A stretch of 64,000 bases of DNA from Thermomonas alba (GTDB taxonomy: Bacteria; Pseudomonadota; Gammaproteobacteria; Xanthomonadales; Xanthomonadaceae), in the NCBI RefSeq assembly GCF_022419205.1, contig NZ_JAJOZU010000003.1:248001-312000 (forward strand). Direction: 5' to 3'. Positions within the stretch are counted from its first letter, which is position 1. Each line of letters begins with the position of its first letter. Of the stretch, positions 1-14,222 are shown in pieces. Position numbers and translations under genes: made by a program. The notes below the pieces were generated by a model. The model was not told the DNA's origin. It made no database searches and worked only from the letters and a program-made list of their open reading frames with translations.

Positions 1-106
1 CGACGGCGTTCCGCCTGGGCACGTCATCACCGTGTTCCAGAAGGGCTATCGGCTCAACGGGCGTCTGCTGCGCCCGGCGCTGGTGATCGTGGCCAAGCAC
101 GACTGA
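1..106 (+). CDS. grpE: GrpE C-terminal fragment (nucleotide exchange factor)
   Basis: Only the last 34 codons are present, read in the frame starting at base 2 and ending in TGA at 104-106. The peptide ends with a [20 protein letters not shown]-type segment and [11 protein letters not shown], which is the conserved C-terminal beta-domain end of GrpE, the factor that releases ADP from DnaK. The position just upstream of dnaK and dnaJ fits the usual grpE-dnaK-dnaJ order. The 113-base gap to dnaK contains no obvious sigma-32 promoter, so co-transcription is likely but not shown. The rest of the gene lies outside the window. Confidence 0.9.
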   Translation, partial: DGVPPGHVITVFQKGYRLNGRLLRPALVIVAKHD

Positions 107-219
107 ACGTTGCGCCCGGCTGGCCCTTGAAGGCGCTGCCGGCATCCCCCAGATAGCCCCCATCAGGCGCAGCGCGCACCAAAGATTTCGACATTCAAAG
201 ACATCGAGAGGACACACTC

Positions 220-2136
<1,917 letters not shown>

Positions 2137-2148
2137 TGCCCGCACGGC

Positions 2149-2206
2149 CCCTCTCCCGAGCGAGAGGGCGGCACAGGGTTCGGGGCCGCGCCGCGGCTTC
2201 GAACCC
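2149..2206. repeat. Two adjacent hairpins between dnaK and dnaJ
   Basis: Right after dnaK there is a 7-bp inverted repeat, CCCTCTC (2149-2155) with GAGAGGG (2162-2168), followed by a larger one, GGGTTCG (2176-2182) with CGAACCC (2200-2206), whose centre GCCGCG/CGCGGC also pairs. There is no T-run after either, so they are not convincing intrinsic terminators. They could be an mRNA processing or stability element that sets the DnaK:DnaJ ratio, or a dispersed REP-like repeat of the kind common between xanthomonad genes; no second copy was noticed in this window. Confidence 0.55.
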
Positions 2207-2288
2207 TTGTCGCTTCCACCAGGCCCTTCCGGATGCCTCCGGCGCGGATGCCCTCGCGCTCCCGGCAGGCAGGAGGCAGAGGTAGAGC

Positions 2289-3413
2289 ATGAGCAAGCGT
2301 GATTACTACGAAGTCCTGGGCGTGTCCCGCAATGCCAGCGATGAAGAGCTGAAGAAGGCCTATCGTCGCTGCGCGATGAAGTACCACCCGGATCGCAATC
2401 CCGGCGACAAGGCGGCCGAGGCGGCGTTCAAGGAGTGCAAGGAGGCCTACGAGGTCCTCAGCGATGGCGGCAAGCGCCGGCTCTACGACCAGTACGGGCA
2501 TGCCGCGTTCGAGCATGGCATGGGCGGCGGCAATGCCGGCCCAGGCTTTGCCGACATGGGCGATATTTTCGGTGACATCTTCGGCAACATCTTCGGTGGC
2601 GGCCGCCAGCAGGCGCCGCGCCGCGGCGCCGACATCGGGTATGTGATGGAGCTGGATCTCGAAGAGGCTGTTGCCGGAATCGAGAAAACCATCCGGGTTC
2701 CGACGCTTGCGATATGCGAGCCGTGCAAGGGCAGCGGTTCGGAGGACGGCAGGATCGAGACCTGCCGCAGCTGCCATGGTCGCGGCCAGGTGCGGGTCCA
2801 GCGCGGGCCCTTCGTGATGCAGTCGCCATGCCCGCACTGCGACGGCAGCGGCAGGACCATCTCCACTCCCTGCCGCCGCTGCAACGGCAACGGCCGCGTG
2901 CACGATGAAAAGACCCTGCAGGTGCGGATTCCCGCCGGGGTCGACAACGGTGACCGCATCCGCCTGGCGGGCGAAGGCGAGGCCGGGCCGGTGGGCGCGT
3001 CGCCGGGCGATCTGTACGTGGAAATCCGCGTGCGCCCACACCCGATCTTCGAGCGCGATGGCGACGATCTGCATTGCGAGGTGCCGATCCGGATCTCTCA
3101 AGCGGCCCTGGGCGACAGCATCCGCGTTCCGACCCTGGGCGGCGAAGTGGAGCTGCGGATCCCGGCGGAGACCCAGACCGGGCGCGTATTCCGCCTGCGC
3201 GGGCAGGGCGTGAAATCGGTACGCAGCCGGCATCCCGGCGACTTGTACTGCAGGGTGGTGGTGGAGACTCCGGTCAACCTCACAGCCGAGCAGCGCGAGC
3301 TGCTGGAGAAGTTCGAGGCCACGTTCACGGGCGAGAATGCGCGGCGGCATTCCCCTAAATCCAGCACCTTCCTCGACGGCGTGAAGGGGTTCTGGGATCG
3401 CATGGTGTCCTGA
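2289..3413 (+). CDS. dnaJ: Co-chaperone DnaJ (Hsp40)
   Basis: Stimulates DnaK ATPase activity and delivers unfolded substrates. The 374-residue product has a J domain (about 1-70) with the HPD motif at residues 33-35, a Gly/Phe-rich linker with repeated DIFG units (about 75-110), a zinc-binding centre with four CxxCxGxG motifs ([32 protein letters not shown], about 143-205) and the C-terminal peptide-binding domains. ATG follows a purine-rich AGGAGG region. It lies 152 bases after dnaK, separated by two hairpins, and is probably in the same operon. Confidence 0.98.
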   Translation: MSKRDYYEVLGVSRNASDEELKKAYRRCAMKYHPDRNPGDKAAEAAFKECKEAYEVLSDGGKRRLYDQYGHAAFEHGMGGGNAGPGFADMGDIFGDIFGNIFGGGRQQAPRRGADIGYVMELDLEEAVAGIEKTIRVPTLAICEPCKGSGSEDGRIETCRSCHGRGQVRVQRGPFVMQSPCPHCDGSGRTISTPCRRCNGNGRVHDEKTLQVRIPAGVDNGDRIRLAGEGEAGPVGASPGDLYVEIRVRPHPIFERDGDDLHCEVPIRISQAALGDSIRVPTLGGEVELRIPAETQTGRVFRLRGQGVKSVRSRHPGDLYCRVVVETPVNLTAEQRELLEKFEATFTGENARRHSPKSSTFLDGVKGFWDRMVS

Positions 3414-3566
3414 GCCAAAGCGCATCCGGAGGCTGATATGGACAGGCGGTCGCCGCAGGGGGACGGGCGGCGCCGCTCAGGGTCCGGAATCATGACGGCG
3501 ATCAACAAACGCCGCTAGGCTTTGCGCTACTGTTGAAACTAGGGTCACTCCCATCCGTTCGCCGCC

Positions 3567-5783
3567 ATGAGCCTCCGTTCCCCCGCGGACTCCATCCCTG
3601 TTTCCAGCGCCCCCAATCTGGCGCTGCTGGATGTCATCCAGAAACACCTGGTCGACCGGGTCGGTCCGGCGCTGGACAGCGCTTTGGCGGACCTCGACGA
3701 CTACCTGTTCGACCGCACCCAGAACGGCGAAGAACAGAGCATGCTGGCGCTGCGCGAGATGCGGCGGGCGCGGGGCGAGATCGTCCAGAAGTTCCGGCAG
3801 GCGTTGCTCGACCGCTTCCGGCAGTTGCGCGAGCGCCAGCCGATTGGGCCGCAGCCGGTTTCCGGGCTGAGCCTGCTGTCGGATCAGGCCCTGGAGCAGC
3901 AGCTGGCGATCGAGCAGCTGGCCGCTTCGGTGCTGCGCACCCATGCCCCGGCATTCGAAGTGGTGAGCAAGCGCCTGGCCGTGGTGGCCGGGCGCAAGGA
4001 GCTGCCCGAGCGCGAGAATCCGCTCGGTCCGGCCTTTCTGGCCGAGGCGCTGGGCAAGGCGATGGGTCAGCTCGTGATGGACGATGCCCTGCGCATCGTG
4101 GTGTTCAAGTACTTCGAGCGTGAGCTGGCTCCCGCGCTCAGCGAAGTGTACGAGCGCTGCAATGCGCTGATGGTAACTGCCGGCGTGCTGCCGGAGCTGC
4201 GCGCGACCGCCCGCGTGCAGCCCGTGTCCGCCGGCAGGATGCGCCAGGCGGCACCTGCGGAGTCGGCCGTGCCGCCCGCCATGCAGCCGGCCGCGATGGC
4301 GGCGCCCGCAGCGGCGGAAGCGGCTCCCGCGATGCAGATCAGCCCGGCCGACCAGGCGTTGTTTGCAACGCTGCTGGGGCAGTTGCAGGTCTGGCGTGCG
4401 GCGATGGGAATGGCAGGGCACGCGCCCGGATCGGCGGCTGCCGCCGGCCCGACGCTGCCGACCAGCGATCTGATGTCGATCCTGTCGCTGATGCAGCACG
4501 ATGCCAGCACCACGTTCACGCCCTCTGCCTCCGGTGAGCAGCTGTCATTGGCGGCGCAGCTGCGCCAGCAGATGGCCCAGAGCGCGCGCAAGCTCGGCGT
4601 GCCCGGGGACAACCTCAATCTGGACGGGCTGGATAGCGATGCGGTCGATCTGGTCGCGCTGCTGTTCGACGTGCTTCTGGACGGGCCGCAGTACGACAAT
4701 CGCATTCGCCAGAAGATCGGGCGCATGCTGGTGCCTTACGTCAAAGTGGCGGTCAAGGACCGGCGCATGTTCCTGTACAAGGAACATCCGGCGCGGCGCC
4801 TGCTCAACACCGTGGCCGAAGCCTGCGAAGGCAATCGCGGCGAGGCGCCGCAGGAACGCGAGCTGCTCAACCAGGTCGATCGCATCATCGATCGTCTGGT
4901 TGCCGAGTTCAATGAAGACGTGGCGATCTTCGAAACGCTCGAGCAGGAGCTGCGCGCCTACATGGCCCAGCACCGCAAGCGCTTCGAGCTGGCCGAGAAG
5001 CGGGCAGCGGAGGCCCAGCGCGGGCGCGAGCGTCTGGAGCAGGCGCGCGCCAGCGTGCAGGCGGATCTGGAATGGCACCGCGGCAACCGCGACCTGCCGC
5101 CGGTGCTGGATGAATTCATTTCCAAGCACGCCGCCCACCATTTGGTGCAGATGCTGCTGCGCGACGGCAAGGGGTCGCCGCGCTATGACAGCGCGATGCG
5201 CGCGGTGGATGATTTGCTTGCCGCGTTCGATCGCGCGCGCGAACGCAAGCCGCTGGATCCAGCGCGGCCGCTGCCCGAGGCCGAGCTGCTGGCGATGCTG
5301 GCCAGTGCCGGTTGCACCGGCGACGCCGGCGAGGCGGCGCTGGATGCCTTGAGCGACGCCCTGGCGCGGCTGGCGGCCGGCGAGCCGGCGCTGGACTCCG
5401 ATCCGCGCATGCCCAGCCAGGTGGCGGTATTGGAGCCGCCGGCCCCGCCCGAGCCGATTCTGGAAGTGGTGGGCGGAACCGCGGGCATGGACTATGACGC
5501 CGCGATGCTCGAGCGCATCCGCAAGCTGCAGGTCGGCAGTTGGATCCAGCTGCAGGCCGGCGACGGGCATTTCGCGCCCGCCAAGGTGTCGTGGATCAGC
5601 CCGATTTCCTCGCGCCTGCTGCTGGTGAACCGGCGCGGGATTCGCGTGCTCGTCGCCTCGGTCGAAGAGCTGGCGGTGATGGCCAAGCTCGGCAAGGTGA
5701 TCGTGCGCGAGGCCGCCACCGCGTTCGAAGATGCCATGCATCAGGTGGCCGATCGGCTGCAGAGCGTGGCGGCCAAGCCCTGA
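3567..5783 (+). CDS. DUF1631 family protein
   Basis: A 738-residue cytosolic protein recognised as a member of the DUF1631 family, found in Xanthomonas, Pseudomonas and relatives and without an established function. It is largely alpha-helical and charged, with an Ala/Pro/Met-rich low-complexity linker around residues 215-255 and a coiled-coil-like segment around 455-500. A beta-rich C-terminal segment (about 650-715, beginning near KLQVGSWIQLQ) resembles the PilZ-like module that ends this family; I do not see a canonical PilZ RxxxR plus D/NxSxxG pair. The gene stands alone between dnaJ and dapB with about 150 and 95 bases on either side. Family assignment is from memory of the N-terminal sequence pattern, not from a search. 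Confidence 0.75.
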   Translation: MSLRSPADSIPVSSAPNLALLDVIQKHLVDRVGPALDSALADLDDYLFDRTQNGEEQSMLALREMRRARGEIVQKFRQALLDRFRQLRERQPIGPQPVSGLSLLSDQALEQQLAIEQLAASVLRTHAPAFEVVSKRLAVVAGRKELPERENPLGPAFLAEALGKAMGQLVMDDALRIVVFKYFERELAPALSEVYERCNALMVTAGVLPELRATARVQPVSAGRMRQAAPAESAVPPAMQPAAMAAPAAAEAAPAMQISPADQALFATLLGQLQVWRAAMGMAGHAPGSAAAAGPTLPTSDLMSILSLMQHDASTTFTPSASGEQLSLAAQLRQQMAQSARKLGVPGDNLNLDGLDSDAVDLVALLFDVLLDGPQYDNRIRQKIGRMLVPYVKVAVKDRRMFLYKEHPARRLLNTVAEACEGNRGEAPQERELLNQVDRIIDRLVAEFNEDVAIFETLEQELRAYMAQHRKRFELAEKRAAEAQRGRERLEQARASVQADLEWHRGNRDLPPVLDEFISKHAAHHLVQMLLRDGKGSPRYDSAMRAVDDLLAAFDRARERKPLDPARPLPEAELLAMLASAGCTGDAGEAALDALSDALARLAAGEPALDSDPRMPSQVAVLEPPAPPEPILEVVGGTAGMDYDAAMLERIRKLQVGSWIQLQAGDGHFAPAKVSWISPISSRLLLVNRRGIRVLVASVEELAVMAKLGKVIVREAATAFEDAMHQVADRLQSVAAKP

Positions 5784-5878
5784 TCCACGCCTGATCCCGC
5801 GCTGATCCCATCCCGTCGCCATCGCCACCGCGGCCACCGCGGCTTGCTGCTGTGGCCCCTGCCGGCTAGCCTGCGCAC

Positions 5879-6589
5879 ATGCAGACTGACGTTCGGCTAT
5901 TGATTCACGGTGCCACCGGCAGGATGGGGCAGGCGCTGCTGCGTCTGTGCCGCGAGGAGCCGGCGGGCTGTCAGGTGGTGGCGGCGGTTGCGCGCGCAGA
6001 GGCGGCGTGTGCGGTCGAGGGCGTGCCGTATTTCACGGCTGCCGAGTTGAGCGCGGTTCCGCCGTTCGATGTCGCCATCGATTTCAGCCTGCCGCAAGGG
6101 TTCGATGCAGTGCTGGCGCTATGCCAGGCGCGCGGCGCGGCGCTGGTGTCCGGCACCACCGGCCTGTCCGTCGCCCAGAAGGCGCGGCTGGAGGCGGCAG
6201 CGGCGCAGATTCCGCTGGTCTGGGCCAGCAACTTCAGCCTCGGCGTCGCCATCCTGGAGGAGTTGGTCGCACGCGCGGCGCAGGGACTGCCGGGCTGGGA
6301 CTGCGACATCGTCGAAGCCCACCACACCCGCAAGCAGGATGCGCCTTCGGGTACCGCGTTGACCTTGGGGGCGGCGGCGCAAGCCGGTGGAGCCTGCCCT
6401 CGCTACGCCTCGATCCGCGCCGGCGACATCGTGGGCGAGCATCTGGTGCAGTTCACCGGGATCGGGGAACGCATCGAGCTGATCCATCGCGCCAGCAACC
6501 GCGATATCTTCGCGCGCGGCGCGCTGCACGTCGCGCGGCGCCTGAATGGGCGTGCGCCAGGCCGCTATCGCCTGATCGATCTGCTCTGA
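5879..6589 (+). CDS. dapB: 4-hydroxy-tetrahydrodipicolinate reductase
   Basis: NAD(P)H-dependent reduction of 4-hydroxy-tetrahydrodipicolinate to tetrahydrodipicolinate in the lysine and diaminopimelate pathway. The 236-residue protein begins with the Rossmann motif HGATGRMG (residues 9-16) and carries the family signature HHTRKQDAPSGTAL (about 150-163), with the catalytic His and the substrate-binding Lys and SGT. It is slightly shorter than E. coli DapB (273 aa). No strong Shine-Dalgarno sequence precedes the ATG, so the exact start is less certain than the identity. It is followed by a terminator-like hairpin in front of carA. Confidence 0.94.
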   Translation: MQTDVRLLIHGATGRMGQALLRLCREEPAGCQVVAAVARAEAACAVEGVPYFTAAELSAVPPFDVAIDFSLPQGFDAVLALCQARGAALVSGTTGLSVAQKARLEAAAAQIPLVWASNFSLGVAILEELVARAAQGLPGWDCDIVEAHHTRKQDAPSGTALTLGAAAQAGGACPRYASIRAGDIVGEHLVQFTGIGERIELIHRASNRDIFARGALHVARRLNGRAPGRYRLIDLL

Positions 6590-6594
6590 CAGGG

Positions 6595-6623
6595 TGGCGT
6601 GCCCCGGTCTGCCCCGGTACAAT
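6595..6623 (+). promoter_or_regulatory. Candidate carA promoter
   Basis: A good -10 hexamer TACAAT lies at 6618-6623. The best-spaced -35 (17 bases) is TGGCGT at 6595-6600, which is weak. Transcription would start near 6630, upstream of the hairpin and T-run at 6650-6682, so this promoter would place an intrinsic-terminator structure in the carA leader. Confidence 0.35.
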
Positions 6624-6649
6624 CCCCGCTCGCCTGATTTCCCGCAGCT

Positions 6650-6682
6650 CCGAACCGGCTGGTGCCGATTCGGCGCTTTTTT
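6650..6682 (+). terminator. Intrinsic terminator or attenuator before carA
   Basis: CCGAA (6650-6654) pairs with TTCGG (6669-6673); after one C-A mismatch the inner CGGC (6656-6659) pairs with GCCG (6664-6667) around the loop TGGT. Six T residues follow at 6677-6682. This is a good Rho-independent terminator. It lies 60 bases after dapB and only 24 bases before the carA start, so it either ends dapB transcription or acts as an attenuator in the carAB leader. Confidence 0.7.
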
Positions 6683-6706
6683 GCAACCACACGCAAGGCG
6701 ACGCAC

Positions 6707-7844
6707 TTGAATATTCCTGCCATCCTCGCGCTTGAAGACGGTACGGTCTTCGAGGGTATTTCCGTGGGCGCTCCCGGCCTGGCCGTGGGCGAAGCGGTGT
6801 TCAACACCGCGATGACCGGCTATCAGGAGATCCTGACGGATCCTTCCTATGCCCGTCAGCTGGTCACCTTGACCTATCCGCATATCGGCAACACCGGCTG
6901 CACCGACCAGGACGACGAGGCTGCCAAGGCCTGGGCTGCCGGCCTGATCGTGCGCGATGTGCCGCGCCGGCCCAGCAGCTGGCGCAGCCAGGTCGCGCTG
7001 CCGGACTGGCTGAAGGCGCGCGGGATCCGTGCCATCGCGGGCATCGAGACCCGCAAGCTCACCCGCCTCCTGCGCGAGCGCGGCGCGCAGAACGCCGCGC
7101 TGCTGGCCGCCGAGCGCCATGACGAAGTGCTGGACGTCGAGCATGCGATCGAAGCCGCGCGCAAGTTCCCCGGCCTGAAGAACATGGACCTGGCCAAGGT
7201 GGTCAGCACCACCCAGCCGTACCGCTGGAACGAGGGTCAGTTGGACCTCGACCGCAACGCATTCGCCGCGACCGCGCCGCGTTTCAAGGTGGTGGCCTAC
7301 GACTTCGGCGCCAAGCGCAACATCCTGCGCATGCTGGCCGAGCGCGGCTGCGACGTGCACGTGGTGCCGGCGCAGACGCCTGCCGCCGAAGTGCTGGCGA
7401 TGGATCCGGACGGCGTATTCCTGTCCAACGGTCCCGGCGATCCGGCGCCCTGCGATTATGCGATCAACGCGATCCGCGAGTTCATCGCGGCCAAGATTCC
7501 GCTGTATGGCATCTGCCTGGGCCACCAGCTCCTGGGCCTGGCGGTCGGCGCCAGGACCATGAAGATGCGGCACGGCCACCACGGCGCCAACCATCCGGTG
7601 CAGGACCTCGACAGCGGCCGGGTGCTGATCACCTCGCAGAACCACGGCTTCTGCATCGATGAAACCAGTTTGCCGGGGAACGTGCGGGTTACCCACCGCT
7701 CGCTGTTCGACGGCACCAATCAGGGCATCGAACTGACCGACGCGCCCGCCTTCGGCTTCCAGGGGCATCCGGAAGCCGCGCCCGGCCCGCACGACGTGGC
7801 CCTGCTGTTCGACAAGTTCATCGCGCTCATGGAGCGGAACGCCA

Positions 7845-7852
<8 letters not shown>
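6707..7852 (+). CDS. carA: Carbamoyl-phosphate synthase small (glutaminase) subunit
   Basis: Hydrolyses glutamine and passes ammonia to CarB for carbamoyl phosphate, the precursor of arginine and pyrimidines. I chose the TTG at 6707, giving [17 protein letters not shown] and 381 residues (E. coli 382). It has AAGG 8 bases upstream, whereas the earlier in-frame ATG at 6662 lies inside the terminator hairpin. The class I glutaminase triad is visible: Cys270 in [10 protein letters not shown], and His354 and Glu356 in [11 protein letters not shown]. The stop overlaps the carB start by 8 bases, indicating translational coupling. Confidence 0.95.
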
Positions 7853-11089
<3,237 letters not shown>

Positions 11090-11093
<4 letters not shown>

Positions 11094-11569
11094 GTCGTGC
11101 ACCTATTACCGCCAAAGGCGCGGCGCGTCTGCGCGCCGAGCTCGAAGAACTGAAATCGGTCAAGCGTCCGGCCGTGATCGCGGCGATTGCCGAGGCGCGT
11201 GCCCACGGCGATCTGCGCGAAAACGCCGAGTATCACGCCGCGCGCGAGCAGCAGGGCTTCATCGAGGGCCGCATCAAGCAGTTGGAGGCAGAGCTGTCGC
11301 ACGCGCACATCATCGATGTCTCCAAGCTCGCGCCTGGCGATAAGGTCGTGTTCGGCGTGACCGTGGTGCTGGCCGATGCCGACAGCGGCGAGGAATGCAC
11401 CTATCAGATCGTGGGTGATCTCGAAGCCGACATCAAACAGGGGTTGATCGCCATTTCCTCGCCGCTGGCGCGCGCCCTGATCGGCAAGCACGAGGGCGAT
11501 GTCGCCAAGATCGAGGCCCCCGGCGGCACCCGCGAATACGAGATCGTCGCGGTCGAATATCGAGGCTGA
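11090..11569 (+). CDS. greA: Transcription elongation factor GreA
   Basis: Binds the RNA polymerase secondary channel and stimulates cleavage of backtracked RNA. The 159-residue protein has the N-terminal coiled coil with the acidic tip ([20 protein letters not shown], residues about 35-54) and the C-terminal FKBP-like domain ending in [19 protein letters not shown] at 11090 overlaps the carB stop (ATGA). A longer open frame in the same phase begins far upstream inside carB, but only this start matches the family length. rpfE follows after 2 bases. Confidence 0.97.
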
Positions 11570-11571
11570 GC

Positions 11572-12495
11572 ATGAGCCGGCTGACGCTGCTGCTGCCGCC
11601 GTCCTCGCGCTTTGCGGGGATAGAGCTGCCGTCGGCGTTGGCGCAGGCGCTCGGGCGCGCCGACCGTCTGCAGGTCGAGCCTGGGGAGTCGGCCCAGCTG
11701 GCGCGGCACTTCGACCTGCTGCCCCGCGGCTGGCCCTCGGCGGCGCTGACCCGGCTGCTGGACATGGGGGAGGCCGATGCGCGTCATGGGCCGTGGCTGC
11801 GGGCAGACCCGGCGCATATCCGCCCCGACATCAACGGCGCGCGTCTGCTGGGCGTGGGCGCCAGCCTGGGGCTGGACGCGGCCGATGCCGAGGCTCTGCT
11901 GCCGGCCTTGCGGCCGCTGTTCGGGGATGCCGGCTTTATCCTGGACGCACCGCATCCGGCCCGATGGTATCTGCGGCTGCCTGCCGGCACGCCGCTGCCC
12001 GCGTTCGCCTCGCCGGACATCGCGCTGGGTGACGACGTGTTCGAGCATGCGCCGCACGGCGACGCGGCGCGCCGCTGGCGCGCGCTGGAAAGCGAGGCGC
12101 AGGTGATCCTTCACAATCATCCGCACAATGCGGCGCGTGCCGCTGCGGGCAGGGTGGCGATCAACGCCCTGTGGTTCTGGGGAGGCGGAGCGCTACCCGA
12201 CACGGTGTCGGGGCATGCGCCGATCATCTATTCCGACGATCCTGCGGTGCTCGGCGCGGCCCGTCTGGGCAAGCTGCAGGGCATGGGCGTGCAGGCGTTC
12301 CGGCCGGAGGTGGAGGAGGCGCTGGTGGATCTGCGCGACCAGCGTGATGCGCGCGCGCTGGTGCAGGCGTGGCTGCTGCCGGCGCTGCAGCGTGCCGAGC
12401 TCACCTGTGATTTCGCCGACGGCCACTTGTTCCGGCTGCGGCGAGGACAGCGCTGGCGCCTGTGGCGGCGTCCGCTCACCGCGTTCCAGGAATGA
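11572..12495 (+). CDS. rpfE: RpfE, phosphoglycerate-mutase-like regulatory protein
   Basis: A 307-residue cytosolic protein that I recognise as the rpfE product of the xanthomonad rpf region. It is described as related to cofactor-independent phosphoglycerate mutases, but I see no complete metal-ligand set of that enzyme class. Visible features are the Leu-rich N-terminus TLLLPPSSRFAG and the signature HNHPHN (about 182-187) followed by INALWFWGGG (about 198-207). In Xanthomonas the rpf genes affect extracellular enzymes and exopolysaccharide; the biochemical role of RpfE is unknown to me. It sits 2 bases after greA and overlaps recJ by 4 bases (ATGA). Confidence 0.8.
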   Translation: MSRLTLLLPPSSRFAGIELPSALAQALGRADRLQVEPGESAQLARHFDLLPRGWPSAALTRLLDMGEADARHGPWLRADPAHIRPDINGARLLGVGASLGLDAADAEALLPALRPLFGDAGFILDAPHPARWYLRLPAGTPLPAFASPDIALGDDVFEHAPHGDAARRWRALESEAQVILHNHPHNAARAAAGRVAINALWFWGGGALPDTVSGHAPIIYSDDPAVLGAARLGKLQGMGVQAFRPEVEEALVDLRDQRDARALVQAWLLPALQRAELTCDFADGHLFRLRRGQRWRLWRRPLTAFQE

Positions 12496-14171
12496 GCGCG
12501 ATCCGCCGCATCGTGCGCCGCCCGGCCGTCGTCCCATCGGGCGACTGGCCGGCGCATTGGCCAGACCTGCTGCGGCGGGTGCATGCCGCGCGCGGCAGCG
12601 ACGGACGCAGCGCCATGCCGCGCCTGGCCGACCTGCCGCCGCCGTCCGGCCTGCGTGGAATCGACGCCGCCGTTGCGCTGCTGCGTGATGCCATCGCCCG
12701 CGATGCCCACATCCTCGTCGTGGGCGATTTCGATTGCGACGGTGCCACCGCCTGCGCGCTCGGCGTGCGCGGGCTGCGCCTGCTCGGCGCGCGCCAGGTC
12801 TCGCATGCGGTGCCCAACCGCATCGTCCACGGCTACGGGCTGACGCCGGGACTGGTGGAAGAGCTGGCGACGCTGGAGCCCGATCTGGTGGTGACGGTGG
12901 ACCACGGTATCGCCTGCCACGCCGGCATTGCGGCCGCCAAGGCGCGCGGCTGGCAGGTGCTGGTGACCGACCACCACCTGCCGGGGCCGACGCTCCCGCC
13001 GGCGGACGCCATCGTCAATCCCAACCAGCCCGGATGCGGTTTCCCCAGCAAGGCGCTGGCAGGCGTCGGGGTGGTGTTCTACCTGCTGCTGGCGCTGCGC
13101 GCGCGGCTGGGAGTGCAGGCGGATCTCGCAGCGCTGCTGGATCTGGTGGCGGTCGGTACGGTCGCCGACCTGGTGCCGCTGGACGCCTGCAACCGGGCGC
13201 TGGTCGGCGCCGGCCTGCGCCGGCTGCGCGCGGGCCAGGGCTGCGCAGGACTGCGCGCGCTGATCGAAGTCGCCGGCCGCAATGCAGCGACGCTGACCAC
13301 CGCCGACATCGGCTTTGCCATCGCTCCACGCATCAACGCGGCGGGGCGGCTGGAGGACATGAGCCTGGGCATCGAGTGCCTGCTCACCGATGACCCGGCG
13401 CATGCGCGGCATTTGGCGGAGGCGCTGCATGCGATCAATGCGGAGCGCCGCGCCGTGCAGGCCGACATGCAGGATGTCGCCGAGGCGCGGTTGGATGGGC
13501 TCGATGTCGGTCATGCGGTCTGCCTGTACGATCCCGACTGGCACCCGGGGGTGGTCGGGTTGGTGGCATCCAAGCTCAAGGAACGCCTGCACCGCCCGGC
13601 GATCGCCTTCGCCCCGGCCGAGCCAGGCAGCGACCTGCTGCGCGGCTCGGCGCGTTCGATTCCGGGCTTCCACGTGCGCGACGCGCTGGCGCTGGTGGAC
13701 GCCCGCCATCCGGGGCTGATGACGCGTTTCGGCGGGCATGCGATGGCGGCCGGCTTGAGCCTGCCGCGCGACGCGTTCCCGGCATTTCGCGACGCTTTCG
13801 TGCAGGTTGCGCGCGAGTGGCTGACCGACGACCTCTTGACCGAGTCGCTATACAGCGACGGGGAGTTGCACGCGCACGAGCTCGGCATCGCCACCGCGCT
13901 CGCCCTGCGCGATGGTGGCCACTGGGGGCAGGGCTACCCTGAGCCGCTGTTCGACGGCATCTTTACGGTGCGGGATTTCCGGGTGCTGAAGGAGCGCCAC
14001 CTCAAGCTGGAGCTGGAAGTGGACGGCGTGCGCTGCAATGCCATCCATTTCAACGGCTGGGACGGCCAGGCGCCGGCGGCGCGGGTACGGATCGCCTACC
14101 GCCTGGTGCCGGACGACTGGCGCGGCGGCGATGCCATCCAGCTGGTGGTGGCGCATCGCGAACCGGCCTGA
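12492..14171 (+). CDS. recJ: Single-stranded-DNA exonuclease RecJ
   Basis: 5'-to-3' single-strand exonuclease used in RecF-pathway recombination and mismatch repair. The 559-residue protein carries the DHH phosphoesterase motifs: VVGDFDCDGATA (motif I), VTVDHG (motif II), TDHHLPG (motif III, the DHH) and VNPNQPGC, plus the C-terminal DHHA1-type segment with GGHAMAAG. I chose the ATG at 12492, which overlaps the rpfE stop (ATGA), rather than an in-frame ATG 30 bases upstream inside rpfE. It is 51 bases upstream of prfB. Confidence 0.96.
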   Translation: MSAIRRIVRRPAVVPSGDWPAHWPDLLRRVHAARGSDGRSAMPRLADLPPPSGLRGIDAAVALLRDAIARDAHILVVGDFDCDGATACALGVRGLRLLGARQVSHAVPNRIVHGYGLTPGLVEELATLEPDLVVTVDHGIACHAGIAAAKARGWQVLVTDHHLPGPTLPPADAIVNPNQPGCGFPSKALAGVGVVFYLLLALRARLGVQADLAALLDLVAVGTVADLVPLDACNRALVGAGLRRLRAGQGCAGLRALIEVAGRNAATLTTADIGFAIAPRINAAGRLEDMSLGIECLLTDDPAHARHLAEALHAINAERRAVQADMQDVAEARLDGLDVGHAVCLYDPDWHPGVVGLVASKLKERLHRPAIAFAPAEPGSDLLRGSARSIPGFHVRDALALVDARHPGLMTRFGGHAMAAGLSLPRDAFPAFRDAFVQVAREWLTDDLLTESLYSDGELHAHELGIATALALRDGGHWGQGYPEPLFDGIFTVRDFRVLKERHLKLELEVDGVRCNAIHFNGWDGQAPAARVRIAYRLVPDDWRGGDAIQLVVAHREPA

Positions 14172-14222
14172 ACGCCTGTGGGCTGGTAAGATGCGCGCCC
14201 ATTTCCGCTGCGTGTTTTTGCC

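Noticed and set aside
6650-6682. Hairpin considered as a pyrimidine-sensing riboswitch
   Set aside because: It is only a simple stem with a T-run. No aptamer-like conserved structure is visible; it is listed as terminator or attenuator.
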